From Cryptomeria japonica (Eukaryota > Streptophyta > Pinopsida > Cupressales > Cupressaceae), in assembly GCF_030272615.1 (NCBI RefSeq), contig NC_081413.1, positions 337,301,802-337,365,801 on the forward strand: 64,000 bases of DNA, written 5' to 3'. Shown here one piece after another: positions 57,201-64,000 of this stretch. Each line of letters begins with the position of its first letter. Within the stretch, counting starts at the first letter, position 1. The notes under the pieces are model-generated. The model searched no databases, was not told the DNA's origin, and worked only from the letters and a program-made list of their open reading frames with translations. Made by a program: the position numbers and the translations under genes.

Positions 57201-57941
57201 CTCTCTTTTTAGGGTCACTAGTGTATTGTGATGTCGAGTTCACCTGGATTATTGTGAATTTGTATTGTTCTGTCATCCATGTCTTGCTTATGCTTGCTTG
57301 AGGGTCCTCTACTATCTCCTAGCATGGTGGGGTGATTCTGTTTTGGGATCACATGGTTGGGTGGTAGTGCCACTTCCCATCGGATGTTCTTGTTCATACC
57401 TTCATGCGAGGATTGGCTTCGTAGGTGTTCTCGTGGTTCGTGGCTCGTGAAGTATCTCATGTTGGAGATTATTGTTCTTTGGAGACCTATGTGGTCATTT
57501 GTATTAATGAATTTATGTAACCTTGTAATTGGTAAAAATGTAAACTTTATATGTATTATTAGAAGCCATGTATTTTATGATCAATGTAATCGTAAGTTTT
57601 GGATGTTATTTATCAGCTATCTTTATGATTTATGTAAATTCTTTATTGAAGAGAAAATTATGTTGTTATCCTTTCAATATTTAAATGGTGTAATCTGTTT
57701 ATGTATATGGTTAATTATGCTCAATGAGTGAATGATGGATAATTGGATTAATTGTAATTATTGAATTTACCTTTCATTTAATTCTTCGTTGGTAACCCTT
57801 TAGGAAGTCTTGTGTTAGTTATTATTGTGCAATATAGTAATTAATGCACTTAATGTGATTTATACTTAATTTTTTTTATATTTCACCCTTAGTTGCCTAG
57901 ATGTGTGGTGTTTCCTTTGGGGTTCCTGGCGGGGCATTACA
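54233..57941 (+). mobile_element. LTR-B: 3.7-kb solo LTR
   Basis: Ends GGGGCATTACA at 57941. The start reads TATAGTACCCC, a mutated TGTAATGCCCC, and aligns with the start of LTR-A. Flanks GGCCC (54228-54232) and GGTCC (57942-57946) agree at four of five bases. It shares with LTR-A the block GGTATCGACTCCACC (54658), the GC island (56058-56215), GTGGGGGCCGCACC (56886) and the terminal block. No gag or pol is attached. Confidence 0.78.
56058..56215. repeat. GC-rich self-complementary island of LTR-B
   Basis: Words such as CCCACGTGG, ACCACGTGGG, GGTAGCAGCACTACC and GGTAGCAACACTACC alternate, each capable of pairing. The position is equivalent to that of the LTR-A island, but the repeated word is different. 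Confidence 0.8.
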
Positions 57942-58045
57942 GGTCCAGTGAAGGCATAAGGCATTGCAAGCACAATGACCCAACAAGGATTTGAACCTTG
58001 GTGGCCGCTTCACCAACAAAGTGTTTAAACCATGACAATACATGT

Positions 58046-58858
58046 ATGAAGACTATCTCTAAATCTCTCTTATTCACTCCATCTCTCCCTCTATTTTTCC
58101 TACTCTCTCTATCACTTTCTATCCATATCTATCTCTACCTACATCTTCACATATTTATCTTTTTCCTATTTATATCTCTTTTTATATCTCCCTCTATCAA
58201 TATATATTTTCCTCTATACATGTTTAATCTACCTCTCCTCTCTTCCTCTATATATCTCTGGCTCTCTCCCTCCCTTTCTCTACCTTTATCTCTTTACTTA
58301 CTCCTTCTCTATATATCTCCGGATCTCTCCCTCCACCCTTCTCTATACCCCCTATATATCTCTCTATATCTCCCTCTTTCTCTCTCCATCTTTCTCTCTC
58401 CCTCTTTCTCTCTATCTCTATCTATAATCTCTATTTCTCTCTTTATCACTCTATCACACTATCTACATCTCTCTATCTATCAATTTTCCTCTTCCTTTTT
58501 GTATCTCACTCCATGTACCCCTCTCTATCCATACCTCTCTATGTCTCTATATATTTATCTATACCTTTACCTGTCTTTTTCTATATATCTATTCATCTCC
58601 CTCTCCCTTTATCTTCATTTCTTTCTCTATCTTCCTCTCTTCTTTACTATCTCTAGATATATCTCATTGTTTCTATCAATCCTTTTCTTTCAATCTTTCT
58701 CTTCATATCTCTTTTCCCTTATGACTCTCCTTATTTGTATCTTTATCTTTATACATTTGTATCTCTCCCTCTCTCATTCTCTCCCTCTTTATATATTTAT
58801 CTCTTCTACCTCTCTTTATCCCTCTCCTCTCTATCTCCACCTCCCTCTCTATCTCTAT

Positions 58859-58890
<32 letters not shown>

Positions 58891-58900
58891 CCTTCTCCCT
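58046..58900. repeat. Pyrimidine-rich low-complexity tract with (TA)n
   Basis: CTCTATCTC-like sequence, with a TA run at 58863-58890. The 306-codon frame 57998-58918 is Leu/Ser/Tyr-rich because of composition and is not a gene. Confidence 0.9.
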
Positions 58901-59009
58901 ATTTGTAATGAATCTTGATTATCTTTCTAATTTAGATGTTTTTGTGTTATCTATATTTGGATCTTAGTTCATGATAAGGCGTGTGGAGTATCTTTCTCCT
59001 TTGACTTTT

Positions 59010-60092
59010 ATTGCTAGGGAGGGAGGGGGAAAGGGGGAGAGAGGTCGATTTGGAGGAAGAGAGAATGAGAGAGAGAGAGAGAGGAGTGGACAAGGGGTAG
59101 AAGTAAGTATCAACAAAGGGAGAGGTGAAGAGAGGTTAGAGAGAGATAGGGTAATTGGGTGGAAGAGAGAATAAGAGAGATATATTTGGGGGTAATTAGG
59201 GGGTACGAGGAGATGGGAGAGGGGAAAGTATCAACAAAGGGAGAGAAGGAGAGATGGGGAGAGAGGTGAAGAGATAGATAGAGAGTAATTAGGGGGAGAG
59301 GGAGAGGGGAGAGATGTGTGTGAGAGAAAGGATAATTATGGGGAAAGAGAATGAGAGAGAGGGATGGAGAGAAAGAGTAATCAAGGGAAGGGGTAGAGAG
59401 GGGGGGGGGAGATATAAGCAAAGGGAGAGGGGGGGAGAGGTAGGAGAGAGAGGATAATTGGGGGGAGAGGGAAGTATGACGAAAGGGAGAGGGAGAGAGA
59501 GGTTAGACAGACAGAGGGTAATTGAGGGGAGGAGAGAATGCGAGAGAGTTGGGGTAATTAGGGGACAAGAGGAGAGGGGGAGAGGGGAAAGTATCCACAA
59601 AGGGAGAGATGGGGATATGGGGAGAGAGGTCCAGAGAGAAGGTAATTAAGGGAAGGGGAGAGGGGGGAGAGGGAAGTATCAACAAATGGAGAGAGAGGGG
59701 GGAGAGAGAGAGAGGTGGGGAGAGGGAGAAGTATCAACAAAGGAAGGAGAGGGTAGAGATGGGGATAGAGCCTTCTAATAATCCTCTCTTTCTTTATCTC
59801 TTTGTTGACACTTCCCTCCCTCTAATTACACTCTCTCTGTCTCTTTTCATATCTCTCCACATCTCTCCCTCTCTCCCTTTATTGATACTTTCCCCTCTCC
59901 ATCTCCTCCTATCCACTAATTACCCCCAACTCTCCCTCTCATTCTTTCTTTCCCTCAACTACCCTCACTCTATCACCTCTCTTCCTCTATGCCTTTATAG
60001 ATAATTACCCATCCTCTCTCTCTCTCTCTCTCTCTCTCTTCACCTCTCTTCCCATCTCTCCTTCACTCTCTTTGTTGATACTTTCCCCTCTC

Positions 60093-60134
<42 letters not shown>

Positions 60135-60300
60135 CCTTTGTTGATACTTTCACATCTCCCCCTCCCCTCCTACCACCAATTTCCTCCAACTCTCTCTTTC
60201 ATTATCTCTTCCTCCTAGTTACCCTCTCTCTCTCTCTCACCTCTCTCCCCCTCTCCCTTTGTTGATACTTCCCTCTGCCCCTCTCCTCCTCTCTGAATTT
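59010..60300. repeat. Inverted purine/pyrimidine minisatellite
   Basis: From 59010 to about 59765 the plus strand is G/A-rich with the recurring core AAGTATCAACAAAGGGAGAG (near 59104, 59227, 59590, 59675, 59730 with variants) and GGTAATTAGGGGGA. From about 59770 to 60300 the same units appear inverted: CTCTCCCTTTGTTGATACTT (near 59870, 60065, 60135, 60255). Perfect (TC)n runs occur at 60017-60040 and 60092-60130. The frames seen in both strands are compositional. Confidence 0.9.
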
Positions 60301-60589
60301 TTTTTCTATGGATGGGAGGGAGATGTAGAGAGACAAGTATAGATCTTAGGTAAGAGAGAGTGAGATAGAGGAGGGAGTGATGAAGAGGTAGAAACATAAA
60401 TGTATAGGTTGAGAGAGTGAGAGAGAGAGAAGGAATGAGGGATTCAATGACATTTAGAGAGATAGGTCTAGAGAGATGTATAAATATGGACAAAAAGAAA
60501 GAGAAGGAGAAACAAGTAGGTGAAGTGATAGGTTTAGATCTTACGAGAGAGAGGTATAGAAAAGAATAGAGAGAGCTAACATGGTTTAC
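60301..60589. repeat. Purine-rich low-complexity tract
   Basis: GAGAGAGATAGG-like sequence on the plus strand, the inner boundary of the right arm. Confidence 0.8.
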
Positions 60590-61679
60590 CAAAATTTATT
60601 ACACTCCTTAGTAAAATTCGTAATTTTTTTATTATTAATTACTCATTTAATATGTCAAATATTTTGAGATGATTGTTAGAAAAAAATTCATGAAAAAGGG
60701 AATTAATGTGCACAAGTTGTGAATTTAAATGTTTCAAAGATGAAGGATGAATTTAAATTATTTATAATTATTTTTTAATACATAATATAAAAACAATAAA
60801 TATTACATAATGTAGAGCTTTGAATCATATTTCCAATGGCTATTAAAAATCAATTTTTTTATAAGAAACATAAAAGTTATGCTCATTTTACTAAAATGTG
60901 TTTTTCTAAACTAATAAAAACAAATATCCATTTTGGTTTCCAAAATGGATACTTGTTTTGGAAAACATGACATCACAACAATGATGTTAGGATACAGATA
61001 TCCGTTTTAGAGAACATGACATCACAACAATGATGTCTAGAAATAGATATCCATTTTTTTGACATAATTTTTTCCCTCCATTTTTCCCTTGGGTTTGCTT
61101 TGGGATTTGGCTTGGATGTGCCAACCTTGTAATGTCAACAAAAAAAAATGTTTACAAGTTTTCCTTGGTTTTCTAGATTTTACCCATGTAGTTGATAATT
61201 TTTTTACCCAAAACCGATGAAACAAAAAGTTTTTTTAAAAGGAAATAGTCATCTTTCTACCAATATAAATTTTTCCTTATTTTGAATTTAATAATTAATT
61301 ATTATTAATTTTTTACATACATTATGTCCAAAGTCTTGATTGATAGGCTGATTGAAAAACATCTATAACTTTAACATGGTTAAACATTTTTCAAATCCAA
61401 AAAATGATGTAGATTCTATGCTTTTTATTTTTTCTTTAAATTTTTAGTACTATTGCAAAGAAATTTCAATTTTTAACCAAGTAGATTTAGATTTTTCCAA
61501 AAAAACAACTAGTATCTTAGAAACTGGATTCAATTTCCTACAAATGTTGTTCTTACATATTTTTAAAATTTTGTTAATAACCTACTCAATTTTTTTATGT
61601 CAAGTTTCCTAACTATAATTTTATGAATTTTTATTGCCACTTAAGGGCCTAGTTTGGACCCCTATGATCCTGCACACAC
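60590..61679 (-). repeat. Right inverted arm
   Basis: Inverse of the left arm but longer. It contains a 50-bp internal duplication: CATGACATCACAACAATGAT at 60966 and 61016, with ATATCCRTTTT after each. Confidence 0.75.
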
Positions 61680-62520
61680 TCATAATTGGCAATAGGCAGT
61701 CACTAGGGAAAAGGGAGTTGGTAACTCAACAAAAATTATGTCTTAAATCATAACTCAACCTATCAATATTGGTATCTAATAGGTTAATGATGGATCAAAT
61801 ATAAACACAATAGATCCATGAAAGAATTAGGGTTTGGACTAGGTAAAATAAATGGAACCCTCTAGAATAGAAAATAAAACCCTAGAGAATATAGAGGCTA
61901 CACCAGTGGCTCTAGTTGGGAATGCATGTTTTATAAAAAATATGGCGAGGATCTAAAAATCCAATAGATAGACCAAACCAGACACAAGAGACCCATTTTA
62001 ATCAAAATAGGGTTTTAGAAAATTTTAATGCATTGAAAAATAAATTTCATTGTTCAAATTCTACAAAAGGTGTGAGTTCTCACTGTAAGTGTTGCTGATC
62101 AAGTATGGGCCAACCCATAGGGAGTCAAATTTTCAATGTTTTTCTTTATCTTGGATGTTGGCATTCCCCATCACCACTAGACCATCAATTGATAACTTTC
62201 TATCTAATTACCTTTTGACAAAGAGATACTTCACTTTCTATTTCTTATTTAGGTTAATTTTATATGTAAGTCTTCTTGCTTCATCAAGTTATATTAGTTG
62301 ATTGATCCTATAAGTCATGATATCTTTAACATCTTCATCATACTCCTAGATACACTTGTAAATTAGGAAAAAAAATCGTTCATGGGAAATCTAGAATTTA
62401 ATCCATAAACTTGCTCATATGATTATTTTTCAAATGGATTTCTTGATAGTAACCATGTTTTCCCATGGTGCCACTTCATATTTGAGTCCCTTGATTTTTT
62501 GTTCTTCCTTATCATCCTCT
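61680..62520. other. Unassigned DNA
   Basis: No feature seen between the long-TIR element and the last LTR. A 70-codon frame (62089-62301) has no motif. Confidence 0.4.
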
Positions 62521-62885
62521 TGTGAGAGTTGAGAAACACAACACCACAGGAGCCCAAATGATCTGCAAGCTGAAAAACCTGTTACAAGGAGAAGCAAAGA
62601 AGCAAATAACAGATAAAACAAATACATAGAAAATATGCTCAAAAAGATGAGAGCTCAATATTCACCAAATGTGTAATGTGATAATCCTTACAATACAATG
62701 AAAAGAATAACCTCTAATAGGTCAAGAAACCCTAAAAAGGAAAACCTAGACTTGCACATAATAATTAATAAAAGAATTAATTATTATGCACCTAATGTTA
62801 GCTTAAGTGTAAAAGAGATAAAGGGAACTTAAATAATTAAACAAATATTGTTTAATTAATCAAGTAATACCTGAATACTCTAACA
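62521..62885 (-). repeat. 3' LTR of the partial Copia (365 bp)
   Basis: Plus view TGTGAGAG...CTCTAACA; minus view TGTTAGAG...CTCTCACA. Possible target copy CCTCT at 62516-62520; the other side is outside the window. Confidence 0.75.
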
Positions 62886-62894
62886 CCCCCCCTT
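62886..62894 (-). other. Polypurine tract of the partial Copia
   Basis: Minus-strand AAGGGGGGG immediately before the LTR start, identical in form to that of the nested Copia at 13956-13964. Confidence 0.85.
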
Positions 62895-64000
62895 AAGCTA
62901 GACTTAGGGAGAAGCTAAAACCTAGAACAACCACTGAAAGCAGGAAAGATGGGTCCCATCAACAAGGCCTGATCAGGTACCCAAATACAACCAAATCTCT
63001 CTGAATCAGAGAAATAGAGAAAACCATGTGGGAAAAAACTCTACTCCAAACAGAGATGGAAAAAGCAAGAAGAAGGATTGAAAAAGCCTCTAGACAAGAA
63101 TGTTCCAAAAAGATAGGAACAAGAGAAGATCAGAAGAATCACTGAATCATGAAGAACCTACAAACACTGTTGAAGAATAACTGTTGATCTGAAGAACCTC
63201 CACTGAAATAGAACATGACTAGGTAGAGAAGACTGCGATCTATATGAGTGCCCTCAAATGACACTGCTCGAATCGGAAGGCAAACAAAGGCAAACAACTG
63301 AACTCGAAGATACAGATGGCATGAGAAACCAAAGTCTGAAGAGCTGATCAATCAAACCACAGAAGCATTAGAAAAAGGACAAACCTCCCCATAATGATGA
63401 AGAGGGAGAGAGATAGGTACACTGAAAAGAATGACCAACAAGAACTGCACGACAAAGAACCAAGAACATCAAAGGCACAAAGACAATACATAGTGTCATG
63501 GAAGGAACACTCACTTGACACACAACATGAGGTGAATGTCATGGAAGGAACACTCACTTGACAAAGGTGGATGGAAAACAAGGCAAACATCAACCCCCTC
63601 ATGGCACTTTATAGGTAGTGCATGTACAATAAGGCACAAGATGTGCAAGATCCCAAGTAAATAATGTATGATGGCACTTTATCTCAGTGCGTTTACATAA
63701 AAGAAGCTACAATGATAAGAAGACTGAAAATAGAAAGGAGAACCAAAATAGAGACATCCTACTCAGAGAAGAGATCCCAGGACTTGAAACAACCAAGATA
63801 TCCACAGAGTGCTGAAAAAGCAAAAAACTGAAGAAAACATTCCTGGAGCAGAATCTGGAAAGAAAACTCATATGGTTGGAAAGTACACAGGGCAAGCTTT
63901 CCAACGATATAAAGTTTTTGAAAAATGGAGTTCAGATGGATGCTCAAGTGATGTCTTCCGGAGTGTAAAAATGAACTTCTGGCTTTGATAGAAAAACACA
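62895..64000 (-). other. Interior of the partial Copia element
   Basis: Several frames of 62-84 codons occur (for example 63348-63602), rich in Phe/Ser/Cys without known motif. GTCATGGAAGGAACACTCAC occurs at about 63496 and 63538, a direct repeat 42-44 bp apart. Confidence 0.5.

Larger units (their letters stand above)
54062..58045 (-). mobile_element. SINE-like sequence split by LTR-B
   Basis: Halves 54062-54232 and 57942-58045 become contiguous when LTR-B and one flank copy are removed. On the minus strand GGTTCAAATCC (57998-57988) is a polymerase III B box, with a candidate A box about 35 bp earlier; the other end is a T/G-rich tail (complement of AAAACAAACAAAC, 54059-54071). The composite length is about 270 bp. 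It sits at the junction of pyrimidine-rich DNA on both sides. The A box is weak, so this is a tentative call. Confidence 0.45.
53002..61679. mobile_element. Long-TIR (foldback-like) element with R/Y satellite core
   Basis: The left arm starting GTGTGGGTAGGACCATAGGG (53002) is the inverted counterpart of a right arm ending near 61679 (complement GTGTGTGCAGGATCATAGGG). Within the arms, TGTGATGTCATGTTTT, TATCCATTTTGG, ATACTTTAGTAAAT and AATAATTATAA blocks follow in the same order from outside inward. Between the arms is polypyrimidine and polypurine DNA. No transposase is encoded. Without LTR-B and the SINE-like unit it is about 4.7 kb. Terminal bases and target duplication are not certain, so the class (MULE-like, foldback or other) is open. 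Confidence 0.75.
62521..64000 (-). mobile_element. Copia-type LTR element, 3' part, runs off window
   Basis: On the minus strand a G-run purine tract precedes TGTTAGAG, an LTR start, and the LTR ends CTCACA at 62521. The interior (62896-64000) is at higher coordinates and continues past the window. The interior shows only short frames and no RNase H or RT, so the visible part is 3' untranslated or belongs to a non-autonomous element. Confidence 0.75.

Noticed and set aside
57998-58918. 306-codon plus-strand open frame rich in Leu, Ser, Tyr and Pro
   Set aside because: It is produced by the CTCTATCTC-type tract, which lacks stop codons in several frames; there is no domain and the composition is that of the repeat.
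58971-60592. Many open frames on both strands in the purine/pyrimidine satellite
   Set aside because: Simultaneous openness on both strands and repeat-driven residues (Glu/Arg/Gly or Ser/Leu/Pro) rule out genes.
63493-63560. Direct repeat with ~44-bp spacing, considered as CRISPR-like
   Set aside because: Only two copies in a eukaryotic retrotransposon interior; no array.

Overview
The window reads as intergenic DNA from a plant with a large, repeat-rich nuclear genome. A conifer or other gymnosperm is my guess, from very long LTRs, old nested elements and high AT content. The evidence for a plant is direct: Ty1/Copia, Tat-lineage Ty3/Gypsy, L1-type LINE with a C-terminal RNase H, CACTA (En/Spm) and tRNA-derived SINE-like sequences. 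I see no intact host gene, no rRNA or tRNA gene and no CRISPR. Almost everything recognisable is a transposable element, usually inserted into another.

Layout. 374-1373: solo Copia-type LTR (1,000 bp). 3149-17808: minus-strand Tat-like Gypsy element with two LTRs of about 1.8-1.9 kb and decayed gag-pro-RNaseH-RT-RNaseH-IN. A 4,103-bp non-autonomous Copia element (10299-14401) sits in its gag with a perfect 5-bp target duplication. 19711-45462: a 25.75-kb CACTA transposon with CACTA termini, a 3-bp AAA duplication, long subterminal repeats and a decayed TnpD-type transposase (36686 to about 41059). It also carries a tandemly repeated fragment of the transcription elongation factor gene SPT6 (21475-22714, minus), an LTR-like insertion (23341-31460) split by an L1 LINE, an unidentified minus-strand coding region (32099-35130) and an intronic SINE. 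The CACTA element interrupts a long LTR (LTR-C) whose right part continues at 45463-46690.

48294-52199: a 3.9-kb solo LTR (LTR-A) of the same family. 53002-61679: an element with long inverted arms around polypyrimidine/polypurine satellite DNA. It is interrupted by a SINE-like sequence that is itself interrupted by a third long LTR (LTR-B, 54233-57941). 62521-64000: the 3' end of another minus-strand Copia-type element running off the window.

The genes do not form a host pathway. Their relations are those of nested mobile elements: TIRs and transposase of the CACTA belong together, gag-pol segments of the Gypsy belong together, and ORF1/ORF2 of the LINE belong together. Points most worth a second look are the SPT6 fragment array inside the giant CACTA, the internal copy of the CACTA subterminal block, the Tat-like RNase H placed upstream of RT, the 3.7-3.9 kb solo LTRs with non-homologous self-complementary GC islands at equivalent positions, and the inverted purine/pyrimidine satellite of the long-TIR element.
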